Origin: CAZUSO01 sp964622775
GTDB taxonomy: Bacteria; Bacteroidota; Bacteroidia; Chitinophagales; Chitinophagaceae
Reading direction: 5' to 3'
DNA: 64,000 bases
Assembly (NCBI GenBank): GCA_964622775.1
Contig: CAZUSO010000004.1
Location: 10,877-74,876, forward strand
This document shows positions 17,349-25,749 of this stretch, piece after piece. Each line of letters opens with the position of its first letter. The first letter of the stretch is position 1. Made by a program: the position numbers and the translations under genes. Below the pieces are notes generated by a model, which worked only from the letters and a program-made list of their open reading frames with translations, searched no databases and was not told where the DNA came from.

Positions 17349-18113
17349 ATGAATATTATTATCACCGGCGCCTCTTCGGGCTTTGGGAAAGCCATTGCTG
17401 AAAAGTTTGCCGCAATGGGACATTCGTTATGGTTAACCGCCAGGAGAAGAAACCGGCTTCAGGAAATACAATCCGAACTGAGTAGGAAGTATGGCGTTAC
17501 GGTACATATTGATGTGCTGGATGTCCGGGATAAAAAGGCAGTTGCCGGCTGGGCGGAGGTATTGCAATCTTCCTGCGAACGAATAGATGTATTGGTGAAT
17601 AATGCCGGCTTGGCATTGGGCTTAGGCAGTATTGACCAGGGAGATATTGATGATTGGGATCAGATGATCGATACCAATATCAAGGGATTGCTTTACGTAT
17701 CAAGAGTGCTGATGCCTTATTTTCAGAAACAAAAGAGCGGCCATATCATTAATATCGGTTCTACGGCGGGTAAAAGTGTATATCCCAACGGTAATGTGTA
17801 TTGTGCAACGAAGTATGCCGTAGATGCCTTGTCCCAGGCGATGCGCATTGACCTGCTGCCTTACAACATCAAAGTTACTGCCGTCAATCCCGGCATGGCC
17901 GAAACGGAATTTTCCCTCGTGCGGTTTAAAGGAAATGTAGAACGGGCTGCCGCCGCATATCAAGGCATAGAGGCGCTTAGGGCAGAGGACATTGCAGACA
18001 CCGTTTATTACTGCGCCACACTGCCCCCGCATGTTTGCATTAATGATCTTACGATTACCTGCACCCGGCAGGCCAATGGAAATTACAAACTGATCCATAC
18101 AGATCCGGGCTAA
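17349..18113 (+). CDS. SDR-family oxidoreductase (YdfG-like)
   Basis: A 254-residue classical short-chain dehydrogenase/reductase. Seen: cofactor-binding TGASSGFGKAIAEKF at residue 6, LTARRRNRL (Arg suggests NADP preference), NNAGLALG near 82, and the catalytic pair S...YCATKYAVDAL near 154. It resembles the YdfG group acting on 3-hydroxy acids such as serine or malonic semialdehyde, but the substrate is not readable. It follows the CHU_C gene by 14 bases, so it may be read through from that promoter. Confidence 0.88.
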   Translation: MNIIITGASSGFGKAIAEKFAAMGHSLWLTARRRNRLQEIQSELSRKYGVTVHIDVLDVRDKKAVAGWAEVLQSSCERIDVLVNNAGLALGLGSIDQGDIDDWDQMIDTNIKGLLYVSRVLMPYFQKQKSGHIINIGSTAGKSVYPNGNVYCATKYAVDALSQAMRIDLLPYNIKVTAVNPGMAETEFSLVRFKGNVERAAAAYQGIEALRAEDIADTVYYCATLPPHVCINDLTITCTRQANGNYKLIHTDPG

Positions 18114-18402
18114 ACCCGGGCACTTCTGATTATTACTTTTTTGTGACGATGTAGTCGGAGGGTGGTTAAAATCAGCTGAAATATAATAGTGTAAAGGGTT
18201 TCACGGTGATGCACTGAACTTGTTTTCAATACATCGCCTTTTTTGCCTGAAAAATGGCTAAAAATTGTCCGGTTTGTAACAGCAAAAATGTTATCGAAAA
18301 GGAACGAAAGGATTCATGATAATGGCATTGCATGTATATCGAAGCCTTCTGTTGCAAAACAGGAACTTCTTTTATTCTGCGGAATGTTGCTTGATTAGTT
18401 TT
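18114..18402. other. Intergenic region with a 21-codon CPxC mini-ORF
   Basis: The only coding-like piece is a short frame at 18254-18319 (plus) reading MAKNCPVCNSKNVIEKERK and ending DS-stop. The CPVC pair looks like the start of a zinc-ribbon protein that has lost the rest. Nothing else is seen. Confidence 0.3.
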
Positions 18403-18561
18403 TTACCGGGGGATTTTTAATTTGCGTTTACTGATGTATTCTTTAAACTCCGCAAATGATATTCCCTGGGTTTCTTTTGCGATTTTTTCTTTTACCGTGC
18501 TGAAGAACTTAATTGTGTCAAACTCTTTTTCCTTGCTTTTGTTATGCCCTTTATTTCGCAC
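18403..18561 (-). CDS. Small antitoxin-like partner of the decayed PIN gene
   Basis: A 52-codon frame that starts with GTG inside the last codons of the PIN remnant (11-base overlap) and stops at 18403. It reads KSKEKEFDTIKFFSTVKEKI then AKETQGISFAEFKEYISKRK, a charged, helix-prone protein. In Bacteroidota, PIN-domain genes are often paired with short proteins of this EFDxxxxxxxxKxKIxKE style, presumed antitoxins (established pattern as I know it, not searched here). Unlike the PIN gene, this frame shows no break. Start codon uncertain. Confidence 0.5.
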   Translation of the reverse strand: MRNKGHNKSKEKEFDTIKFFSTVKEKIAKETQGISFAEFKEYISKRKLKIPR

Positions 18562-19002
18562 TTTCTATAGTATCTTTTGGTGAACGAATGTCTAATTGCC
18601 TATAACCGTTTTTGATGTTAACCGAGCTGTAACCTCTTATCCGGAATACGTTTACAATGTGCCCGCAGTCCCAGCCTGCCAAATAATTCACTGTGTTTAT
18701 CGTAGCACAAGCAATGTGCCGGCAATCGTCAATGCTGGTTTCTCCAACTATTTTCATGAACATATTCCTTCGCAAGCACGTTTATTTCTTCAGTAATTTC
18801 TATAAACTCAACAGTATTTTTATCCGGATTGGTGAAATGTTCTTTGATTCTTTCTGGTGCATTTTCCAATTCAAACCCTGTCAAATCGGAATATACACAA
18901 ATTATTTCACCTGCTTTAACCATATATAGCCTTTCAGTTTCCCGTTGAAATTCAATGTTGTAAATTCCTCCAAACACCGAAGCGTCAAAATATAATCCCC
19001 AT
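18551..19002 (-). pseudogene. Frameshifted PIN-domain (VapC-like) toxin gene
   Basis: Three frames together give a full PIN-domain protein. ATG at 19002 followed by GGGG is out of frame, but removing one G gives MGLYFDASVFGGIYN, the PIN start with its first acidic residue. The middle reads EIICVYSDLTGFELENAPER and runs to EYVHEN, where a second shift near 18750 occurs. The end reads VGETSIDDCRHIACATIN, HIVNVFRIRGYSSVNIKNGY and RSPKDTIESAK. Active proteins of this family are ribonuclease toxins. Two independent frameshifts indicate it is dead. Confidence 0.72.
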
Positions 19003-19043
19003 GGAAAACACTTTTAAATATGCCTTTTCTATTTGACAACTTC

Positions 19044-19197
19044 TTAAATATTGTCAATAGCTACAGAATACATTCCAATAATACTGTCGGCTTTTTCAAG
19101 CGCATTGAATGCCCTGTCCCAATGCTAAAAACAAGCTGTCGGAGAAAACAAACGGGGAATATTTTTCATCAGGATTGATTTTTCCTGCCGGCACCAT
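19044..19197 (-). pseudogene. Short decayed coding fragment, possibly Fic N-terminal region
   Basis: A frame from ATG at 19197 reads MVPAGKINPDEKYSPFVFSD then SLFLALGQG. After a shift near 19110 it continues FNALEKADSIIGMYSVAIDN and stops at 19044. The ALEKADSIIGMYS stretch faintly recalls the N-terminal helix of Fic-family proteins, but the match is short and I would not rely on it. Confidence 0.25.
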
Positions 19198-19302
19198 ATG
19201 CTTTTTTCAGAATTATTTCCCGTTCATTTGGGTAATAACGATGAATGTTATTACTTAGCTGTGTTTAAAATTATTTTCTACTCAAAAAACTTATTAAAAG
19301 CT

Positions 19303-19713
19303 ATGCTAAAGATCGGCGATGAATTCCGGCACCGTTTCAGCTATTCCCAAAGCGATGTGGATGCCTATGCCCGCGTAAGCGGCGACACCAACCCTTTACA
19401 CATTGATCCGCAGGCCGGAAAGGACAGTATGTTCGGCCGCAATATCATCCACGGATTCCTGGGTGCCAGCGTATTCACCAAAATATTCGGTGCCTTGTGG
19501 CATGTGGACGGCCACGTGTATCTCAGCCAGAATATTAAGTGGCTGAAACCCATGTTTACCGACAAAGAATATGAAGCCGTAGTAACGGTAAAGGAAATCT
19601 TCCCGGAGAAAAACCGCGTACTTTACACCTGTGCCGTATTCGATCCCGAAACCGGCGATCAAACCATTGCAGGTGAGGCGCTGCTGATGAATAAAAAACA
19701 ATACGTCTGGTAA
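19303..19713 (+). CDS. MaoC-like hot-dog dehydratase
   Basis: A 136-residue single hot-dog domain protein. Starting at MLKIGDEFRHRFSYSQSDVD gives the normal family length; the frame open to 19198 lacks family similarity. The catalytic hydratase motif is seen as YARVSGDTNPLHIDPQAG, with the Asp and His of R-enoyl-CoA hydratases, followed by IIHGFLGASVFTKIFG. It likely hydrates (R)-enoyl-CoA or enoyl-ACP. It is monocistronic, bounded by a strong terminator. Confidence 0.85.
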   Translation: MLKIGDEFRHRFSYSQSDVDAYARVSGDTNPLHIDPQAGKDSMFGRNIIHGFLGASVFTKIFGALWHVDGHVYLSQNIKWLKPMFTDKEYEAVVTVKEIFPEKNRVLYTCAVFDPETGDQTIAGEALLMNKKQYVW

Positions 19714-19744
19714 TCTGATACCGGATAGTAAAATCCTGTATAAG

Positions 19745-19773
19745 GCAGCCTGCAGATACAGGCTGCTTTTTTT
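19745..19773 (+). terminator. Rho-independent terminator after the maoC-like gene
   Basis: GCAGCCTG, six-base loop, CAGGCTGC, then seven T. Placed 32 bases past the stop codon. Confidence 0.92.
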
Positions 19774-19832
19774 CTTCAATACGGAACCTGCCGGTTTTTC
19801 ATCCGATGGCATTGAATATGCATAAAGGTGTT

Positions 19833-21020
19833 TTAGTCCGGGTTTTGGTCAAAGCCATCCAGTCTTTGCACCTTCGACATCGTGAAATCTATCAGACAAA
19901 GTCCCGGCTTTTTTCCCGGAGTGATGGAGCCGATTAATCGCTCCATGCCTAAAGCGCGGGCACCGTTTATGGTGGCGCATTGCAATAGAATTTCCCAGCT
20001 TAATTCCGGAAAATATTTCTGCAGCGTTTTCAGTTCGGAAAAAACACAAAGCTGATGATTGCTGCCCAGGCTGTCGGTGCCGATGCAAACCGGAATGCCG
20101 CTGCGGAACAAGTCGTACACAGGTGGAAGTCTTCGTTCGATATATCGGTTCGCATTCGGGCACAGGCAAAGATAGATTTCCCGCCGGGTGCTTGTCAGCC
20201 ATGCAATATCTCCCTGCTCCATAAAAGTATTATGTACCAAAATCGCAGGATGCGCTTCGGAGCAATAAGGCAAATAAGTTTGCAGGGACGTTTTACCGGA
20301 TGGAGTAAAATTGCCGTCGTCAATGCTCAGGAAGGCAAACAGTTCTTTCATCGCCCCGGTTTTTGTCCGGTAGTATTCATTTTCCGCCGCGGATTCTTCA
20401 TTATGAACAGATAAAACCGACGAAGGTTCATGCCGGCTGATCAAAGAAAACAGTGCCGGTGAAACCGAATACGGGGCATGCGGAACGATGGATTGTTTCA
20501 GTATGATACGGGAAGCTGTTTGTTCCGCGTATTGTTCAAAGATGCGCTCCGACCGTTCAAAAGCCGGCGCTGCATATTGTTCCTGAAATCCGATGCATTC
20601 CACAAACGTATGAACATGCAATTGCCCTTCCGCCCTGACCGGAAGCGTATCCGTTGTATTGGCAATATCGCCAATGGCAACAATTCCGTTCCGCAAGGAT
20701 GCATCCACTGCTTCCTGAAGCGCTTTTGCTTTTTCCGCCGGTGTAAATCCGTCACGAAGCTGAACAACATTTTTCAGAAATTCCACCAGGCCACCACCCT
20801 CCGGAATTTTATCTTTCAGGTGAGACAATTCTAAGTGGCAATGGGCATTTATAAAACCGGGGCAAATAGTGCCTTTCAGTTGCCGGACAAAGTGCCCGGC
20901 CACCCTGCCCGCGGGATGTAAGGCAATGATTTCGCATTCCGGATTCAGTTCGATTACTGTGCCCTCCGGCAAAAAACGATGACCATCATGAATGCGGTCG
21001 GCAGTTAAATACTGATGCAT
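19833..21020 (-). CDS. Amidohydrolase-superfamily deaminase/hydrolase
   Basis: A 395-residue protein of the metal-dependent amidohydrolase superfamily. The frame is open to a TTG at 21200, but MHQYLTADRIHDGHRFLPEG matches the usual N-terminal barrel, and a TAGCTTTG promoter box at 21066-21073 lies above it. The metal site begins FINAHCHLELSHLKD (HxH). The later histidines are in IVPHAPYSVSP and SVHNEE, and the catalytic Asp is in IGTDSLGSN. The arrangement resembles cytosine/8-oxoguanine/S-adenosylhomocysteine deaminases; the substrate is unknown. Confidence 0.8.
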   Translation of the reverse strand: MHQYLTADRIHDGHRFLPEGTVIELNPECEIIALHPAGRVAGHFVRQLKGTICPGFINAHCHLELSHLKDKIPEGGGLVEFLKNVVQLRDGFTPAEKAKALQEAVDASLRNGIVAIGDIANTTDTLPVRAEGQLHVHTFVECIGFQEQYAAPAFERSERIFEQYAEQTASRIILKQSIVPHAPYSVSPALFSLISRHEPSSVLSVHNEESAAENEYYRTKTGAMKELFAFLSIDDGNFTPSGKTSLQTYLPYCSEAHPAILVHNTFMEQGDIAWLTSTRREIYLCLCPNANRYIERRLPPVYDLFRSGIPVCIGTDSLGSNHQLCVFSELKTLQKYFPELSWEILLQCATINGARALGMERLIGSITPGKKPGLCLIDFTMSKVQRLDGFDQNPD

Positions 21021-21065
21021 AAACAAGCAATACGACCACGCTTTTTCCGGGCGGCCTTTATTTTT

Positions 21066-21073
21066 CAAAGCTA
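21066..21073 (-). promoter_or_regulatory. Promoter -7 box (TAGCTTTG) of the amidohydrolase gene
   Basis: Matches TAnnTTTG on the minus strand, 46 bases before the ATG at 21020. It supports the short form of the protein. Confidence 0.45.
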
Positions 21074-21188
21074 TTAAAGAAATCAGAGAGTCAGCACTGC
21101 TGTGGTGCATAAATATTGGGGCATTGTTAATTTGAAATAGTTTTAGCTTTGGTTGCAATAAATAGGGTAAATATTCTTCGCTACTTTT

Positions 21189-21223
21189 CAGATTTGACAA
21201 TTTTCAAAAAGTTGCCAAATCTG
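21189..21223. repeat. Long imperfect hairpin upstream of pnuC
   Basis: CAGATTTG (21189-21196) pairs perfectly with CAAATCTG (21216-21223). After one mismatch the inner CAATTTT pairs with AAAAGTTG, giving about 15 paired positions. No T-run follows, so it is not a simple terminator. Confidence 0.55.
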
Positions 21224-21297
21224 TCTAATATCTATCATAAATTAACGATGCCGAAAAATCTTTGAAGGGAATGACTAAAAATTGTGATATCATTGCA

Positions 21298-21351
21298 ATG
21301 CGACAATTTTGGATGCGTACCCTTCAACCGATGAGCGACATTTTTCTTTAA
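21298..21351 (+). CDS. Possible 17-residue leader ORF ahead of pnuC
   Basis: ATG at 21298 opens a short frame (MRQFWMRTLQPMSDIFL, stop). The stop codon merges into AAAGGAG (21350-21356), the only good Shine-Dalgarno-like sequence I noticed in the window, just before the pnuC start. It may be a leader peptide or chance. Confidence 0.25.
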   Translation: MRQFWMRTLQPMSDIFL

Positions 21352-21368
21352 AGGAGTTATACCGTTTG

Positions 21369-21995
21369 AACACACTTCAGTACTACATTACGGAACAATG
21401 GCAGCATACAACTGTACTGGAAGTGATAGCCGTCATCTTTGCCGTGTTCCAGGTTTTATTAGCATATCACAACAAGGTGCTCACCTATCCTGCCGGCATC
21501 GTCAGCACCGCCATATACACCTGGATATTCGGCTTAAAAGCTGGCTTATATGCCGATGCCTCCCTGAATCTCTACTATTTTCTGATGAGCATATACGGAT
21601 GGATCGTCTGGAGCAGGAAGAAAGGTAAACCTACAGTTCCTATTACAGCATGTTCCACAAAGGAGTGGATTATGGCATTATCCATCGTTGCGGTAGCTTT
21701 TGCATTGTTATTTTTAACGTTGAAGCACCTTACCAATTCCATCGTTCCAACCTGGGATGCCATCGTTTCGGCCTTTGCCTGGAGTGGAATGTGGCTGATG
21801 GCCCGCAAGAAGATCGAGAACTGGATTATGCTGAATGTATCCAATGCCATTGCCATCCCATTGATGTTTTACAAACATTTACCTTTAACCGCCCTGCTCA
21901 CTTTGTTTTTATTTATTGTAGCTGCATTGGCCTGGTTCCGCTGGAGAAAATTAATGCGCCAACCGGCCGCGGCACCACCAAAGGCATGGAATTAA
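21369..21995 (+). CDS. pnuC: Nicotinamide riboside transporter PnuC family
   Basis: About 208 residues if the TTG at 21369 is the start: it follows AAAGGAG, and MNTLQYYITEQWQHTTVLEV is the expected N-terminus. A longer frame from another TTG at 21309 is less likely. About seven membrane segments are seen, with the family motif KVLTYPAGIVSTAIYTWIFG and YADASLNLYYFLMSIYGW. PnuC proteins import nicotinamide riboside or, in some Bacteroidota, thiamin. No TPP riboswitch is visible, so the substrate is open. The stop overlaps the convergent tatD end by four bases. Confidence 0.85.
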   Translation, partial: NTLQYYITEQWQHTTVLEVIAVIFAVFQVLLAYHNKVLTYPAGIVSTAIYTWIFGLKAGLYADASLNLYYFLMSIYGWIVWSRKKGKPTVPITACSTKEWIMALSIVAVAFALLFLTLKHLTNSIVPTWDAIVSAFAWSGMWLMARKKIENWIMLNVSNAIAIPLMFYKHLPLTALLTLFLFIVAALAWFRWRKLMRQPAAAPPKAWN

Positions 21996-22753
21996 CCGAA
22001 TATTTTCCGGGCATTTTCCGTAGTGATTGTCTCCACAATTTCCACCGGACAATTTTTTATCTCTGCTATTTTACGTGCAATCAGGGGAATGTAAGCGCTT
22101 TCATTTCGCTTTCCGCGATAAGGAACCGGCGCAAGATAAGGCGCGTCTGTTTCCAGAACAATATGCTGAAGATCAATATGTGTCAGCGTTTGCGGTAAAA
22201 TTGAATTTTTAAAAGTAGCCACTCCGCCAATTCCGATATAGCAGCCTAAGTCAATAATTTCCTCAGCCTCTTCCACCGTTCCGCCAAAGCAATGGAAAAT
22301 ACCTTTCAGGCTGCCCTGCTGCTTTTCCCGTACAATAGCCATCCCGTCCGCCAGGGATTCACGGGTATGGATGATAATGGGCAAACCGAATTGTATAGCC
22401 CAGTCTGTCTGTATGCGAAAGGCTTCCTGCTGTGCACTGACGAAAGCAGTATCCCAATAATAATCCAGGCCGATTTCACCCACGCCAAAATACCGGCCTG
22501 TTTCCAGCTCGCGGCGCACCAGATCCAGCTCCGCCTTATAATCTTCTTTTACGGAACAGGGATGCAGGCCCATCATCGGGAAGCAATTCCGGGGAAAAGC
22601 CGCAACCAGATCCAGCATTGCAGGCAGCGTGCTGCTGTCGCAATTGGGCAGGTACATTCGCTCCACACCAGCGGAAAGCGCACGGACAATCATTTCATCA
22701 CGATCCTCGCCGAATTGTACATCGTATAAATGTGTATGCGTATCAATAAACAT
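21992..22753 (-). CDS. TatD-family deoxyribonuclease
   Basis: A 253-residue TIM-barrel metallohydrolase with all family motifs: MFIDTHTHLYD at the start, MMGLHPCSVKE near residue 62, VGEIGLDYYWD near 93, PIIIHTRES near 127, GIFHCFGGTVEEAEE near 150 and ETDAPYLAPVPYRGKRNES near 200. TatD proteins are 3'-5' exonucleases or related hydrolases active on damaged DNA. It lies just downstream of the oxidoreductase gene (26 bases) on the same strand. Confidence 0.93.
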   Translation of the reverse strand: MFIDTHTHLYDVQFGEDRDEMIVRALSAGVERMYLPNCDSSTLPAMLDLVAAFPRNCFPMMGLHPCSVKEDYKAELDLVRRELETGRYFGVGEIGLDYYWDTAFVSAQQEAFRIQTDWAIQFGLPIIIHTRESLADGMAIVREKQQGSLKGIFHCFGGTVEEAEEIIDLGCYIGIGGVATFKNSILPQTLTHIDLQHIVLETDAPYLAPVPYRGKRNESAYIPLIARKIAEIKNCPVEIVETITTENARKIFG

Positions 22754-22779
22754 ATTCTACTATTAAAATAATGTTTGGG

Positions 22780-23436
22780 CTATATCACAACGGATTCGGG
22801 TTTTACGCCGAGGCTGACCAGGTCACGGTTAATATCTTCAACAAAACTTTCCGGCCCGCAAACATAAAAATGGCTGTCGAAATCACGAATGGTCTCAATC
22901 AAAAATTTACGATCAATCTTCCGTTCCCGGAAACCGATAACACCCTGCTTGGTGAAAACATTCATATAAGCGGCGCCGAGCATCTTAAATAATTCTTCAT
23001 GCAGGATGATATCTTCCTCGCTCTGGTTGGAATAAATGAGCCCGATATTCCGCAGGTTGCCGCTGTAAAACAAGGCACGGAATATAGCAATAAACGGCGT
23101 GATGCCGGTACCGCCGGCCAGAAAAATGCCCGGCCCCTTATACACAATGGTGCCGAAAACATCGTGCAGTAAAAACGCTGCTCCCGCGTTCAGCTTACCC
23201 AACCGATGTGTCACACCATCATGGTCATCATAAATCTTAATGATAAATTCCAGATATGGCCAGTCGTTCAGCGAAGTAAACGTAAAAGGCCGTAATTGAT
23301 CTTCCCATCCGGGTAAGTCGATCGAAATATGCGCCGACTGCCCCGGACGATAAATAAAGTCTTTTGGCTTTTCCAGTACAAAACGTTTTACATTGTGCGT
23401 TACATAATCGGTATCCAGTATTTTCAGGGTATGCAT
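22780..23436 (-). CDS. Ferredoxin-NADP reductase-like flavoprotein
   Basis: A 218-residue protein with the FAD-binding barrel (YRPGQSAHISI, then LRPFTFTSL, the RxFT flavin motif near residue 50) and a Rossmann NAD(P) domain (FLAGGTGITPFIAIFRAL near 107, HFYVCGPESFVED near 190). There is no 2Fe-2S domain, so it would take electrons from or to a separate partner. The physiological partner cannot be identified. Confidence 0.85.
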   Translation of the reverse strand: MHTLKILDTDYVTHNVKRFVLEKPKDFIYRPGQSAHISIDLPGWEDQLRPFTFTSLNDWPYLEFIIKIYDDHDGVTHRLGKLNAGAAFLLHDVFGTIVYKGPGIFLAGGTGITPFIAIFRALFYSGNLRNIGLIYSNQSEEDIILHEELFKMLGAAYMNVFTKQGVIGFRERKIDRKFLIETIRDFDSHFYVCGPESFVEDINRDLVSLGVKPESVVI

Positions 23437-23553
23437 GTTATGCTGATTTTATAAGGGTTTAAAGGTAGGAGGTATTAACCGAAAAATAAAAAGAAGGATA
23501 ATGAACGGAATATTTGATTTCATTTTTATCATTAAATGCTTTTTTTTGCGGAG

Positions 23554-24375
23554 ATGAATATTCAGCCAGGATATATCCGTTACAAAGACAATACCGTTTA
23601 CTGCATCAAAACCGGGCAGGGGCCAAGGCTGATGCTGGCATTTCACGGATTTGGCCAGGAAAGCAGCTTTTTTCTGTCGCTTGCTAACGCATTGGCTGAT
23701 GAATATACGACCATTGCCATTGATCTGCCCGGTCATGGAAAAACAACATGGACGGATACGTATTTTGACACGGAAGCGCTGATGGCATTAGTGCAGGGTT
23801 TTAAAAATGATTTGCATATGGAGCGTATTTCTCTGCTGGGCTACAGCTTAGGCAGCAGACTTTGTCAGTGCATCATCGAAAAACAGGCGAACTGGGTGGA
23901 CACCACTTTTTTGCTGGCGCCGGACAGCCTTAAAAACAACAGGCTTTATAAACTGGCTACCCGTAATTTTTTGGGAAAGAAAATCTTTAGAGCGATCTGC
24001 CAAAATCCCGTTGCATTGATGAGCATTGCTGGATTATTGCAAAAAACGGGCTTGCTCCGCAAGGCGCAATTTGATTTTTTACAGAAAAATTTATCCGATG
24101 CCACACGTCGCCGCCAGGTCTTTGAAGTGTGGAATGTATTAAGCCCGCTAATCCCGCATAAGGCAATCGCGCATTATCAAATCAACAAGCATAAGATCGG
24201 ATTGCACCTGCTGATGGGGCAACAGGACAGTATATTTCCCGTTGCTCACGGGAAGGCATTCCTTCTCGGGCTGAAAAATGCGACCTTGCATACCCTCCCC
24301 TGCGGGCATAATTTTGCGAGTGAAAAAATCATGTCGCAGGTAGCCGGGATCATTCAATCAACACAACCATTATGA
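23554..24375 (+). CDS. Alpha/beta hydrolase
   Basis: A 273-residue hydrolase starting at MNIQPGYIRYKDNTVYC; the upstream in-frame ATG at 23536 adds six unlikely residues. The oxyanion region is LAFHGFGQESSFF, the nucleophile elbow GYSLGSRL near residue 95, and the catalytic His is in LPCGHNFASE near the end. It overlaps the glycosyltransferase gene by four bases (ATGA), so the two are co-translated. The substrate is unknown; a link to a lipid or glycan made with the neighbour is possible. Confidence 0.8.
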   Translation: MNIQPGYIRYKDNTVYCIKTGQGPRLMLAFHGFGQESSFFLSLANALADEYTTIAIDLPGHGKTTWTDTYFDTEALMALVQGFKNDLHMERISLLGYSLGSRLCQCIIEKQANWVDTTFLLAPDSLKNNRLYKLATRNFLGKKIFRAICQNPVALMSIAGLLQKTGLLRKAQFDFLQKNLSDATRRRQVFEVWNVLSPLIPHKAIAHYQINKHKIGLHLLMGQQDSIFPVAHGKAFLLGLKNATLHTLPCGHNFASEKIMSQVAGIIQSTQPL

Positions 24376-25532
24376 CGTTGCTGACCCTCATTATAATCCT
24401 GCCGGCCATTGCTTACGCCCTGTTGATGATACTGTATATCAGGGGCTGGCATCTTCAAAAGAAACATACTGCTGCAAAGAATTTCCGGGGTTCCACAATG
24501 GTCAGTATCATCATTCCCGCAAGAAACGAAGCCGGGAATATAGCATCGCTGCTACAGTCCATTTTAGCTAATACTTATCCACAGTCATTGCTGGAAATTA
24601 TAGTAGTGGATGATTTTTCTACAGACGATACTGCGGCTATAGCCACGGCAATTTTGAGCAAGGTTAATGGAAGAATAATTGCATTAAAAGATCACTTGTC
24701 AGAAGCAGAACAGATTAATTCCTATAAAAAAAAGGCGCTGGAGATGGCCATTGCAGCGTCAAAAGGCCGGCTGATCGTCACCACGGATGCGGACTGCATC
24801 GTTCCTCCAGACTGGCTCAACAGCATTGTGTCGGTTTATGAAGAACAGTCGGCAAAGTTCATTGCAGCGCCAGTGATTTTTACTCAAAATAAGTACAATC
24901 CAATTGCCTCCATTTTGTTCGCTTTCCAGTCATTGGATTTCATGACAATGCAGGGCATTACGGCGGCATCAGCGCGTTTGCAGCTGGGCAGTATGTGCAA
25001 TGGCGCTAATCTTGCATTTGACAAAGGCGCCTTCGAAGCGGTGAACGGGTATCGGGACATTGATCATATTGCATCTGGCGATGACATGCTGCTGATGTAT
25101 AAAATTCAGCAAAAATATCCGGAAGGCGTTCACTACCTGAAATCGGAAGCAGCCATTGTAAGCACGGCCGCCCAGGAAAGCTGGAACCGGTTTTTCCATC
25201 AGCGGATCCGTTGGTCTTCCAAGGCAGACCAATACCAGGAAAAGAAAATGACCGGTATCTTGCTGGCGGTTTACTGCTTTAATTTATCCTTCCCGGTATT
25301 GGGTATAGCCGGATTTTTTGATACATTTTTTTGGAAATTAGCCGCAATAATTTATATAACCAAAATCATCCTGGAAATGATTTTTTTAATTCCGATTGCT
25401 GTTTTTTACCGGAAACAACGCGAATTGTTTTGGTTTCCGCTGTTGCAGCCACTCCATATTGCTTATATTATCCTGGCCGGATTTTTAGGGAAATTCGGGA
25501 GCTATCAGTGGAAGGGTCGAAGGGTGAAATGA
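24372..25532 (+). CDS. Membrane-bound family 2 glycosyltransferase
   Basis: A 386-residue protein with one N-terminal and two or three C-terminal membrane segments around a GT-A domain. Seen: VSIIIPARNEAGNIASLLQS near residue 43, EIIVVDDFSTDDT, the metal-binding TTDADCIVPPDWL near 138, ASGDDMLLM near 235 and HQRIRWSSKA near 277. The architecture is that of processive or lipid-linked sugar transferases (CESA/DPMS-like). Coupled by overlap to the preceding alpha/beta hydrolase. Confidence 0.85.
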   Translation: MTLLTLIIILPAIAYALLMILYIRGWHLQKKHTAAKNFRGSTMVSIIIPARNEAGNIASLLQSILANTYPQSLLEIIVVDDFSTDDTAAIATAILSKVNGRIIALKDHLSEAEQINSYKKKALEMAIAASKGRLIVTTDADCIVPPDWLNSIVSVYEEQSAKFIAAPVIFTQNKYNPIASILFAFQSLDFMTMQGITAASARLQLGSMCNGANLAFDKGAFEAVNGYRDIDHIASGDDMLLMYKIQQKYPEGVHYLKSEAAIVSTAAQESWNRFFHQRIRWSSKADQYQEKKMTGILLAVYCFNLSFPVLGIAGFFDTFFWKLAAIIYITKIILEMIFLIPIAVFYRKQRELFWFPLLQPLHIAYIILAGFLGKFGSYQWKGRRVK

Positions 25533-25694
25533 ATTGAATAATGAGTAATAAATCCCGCTCGTGCAGGAATGAACAACCTTCAATAAATACTCGTCAGTAA
25601 TGGATTCGTCCACAAAAAGATAAATCATTCTGCCCTTAGTGTCATAACCTGATAGCTGTGTGATTTTTTGAAATTTTATATTAAGTTACAGGTC

Positions 25695-25731
25695 AAAAAA
25701 CCGCCGGATAAAGATTATCGGGCGGCTTTTT
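25695..25731. terminator. Bidirectional terminator between the glycosyltransferase and queA
   Basis: CCGCC pairs with GGCGG and inner GATAA pairs with TTATC around an AGA loop, flanked by six A and five T. It serves the converging genes on both strands. Confidence 0.85.
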
Positions 25732-25749
25732 AAATGAGCTTTATAAAAA

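Noticed and set aside
21200..21368. A thiamin (TPP) riboswitch ahead of pnuC, because of the ACCCTTCAACCGATGAGCG stretch.
   Set aside because: The conserved CTGAGA and the GAACCTGA/GCGTAGGGA core are missing, so the resemblance is superficial.
25540..25695. A minus-strand frame past the glycosyltransferase that reads like protein (GYDTKGRMIYLFVDESITDE).
   Set aside because: It has a stop just upstream, no promoter, runs into the antisense of the glycosyltransferase gene and matches nothing I know. It may be a relic, but I cannot support it.
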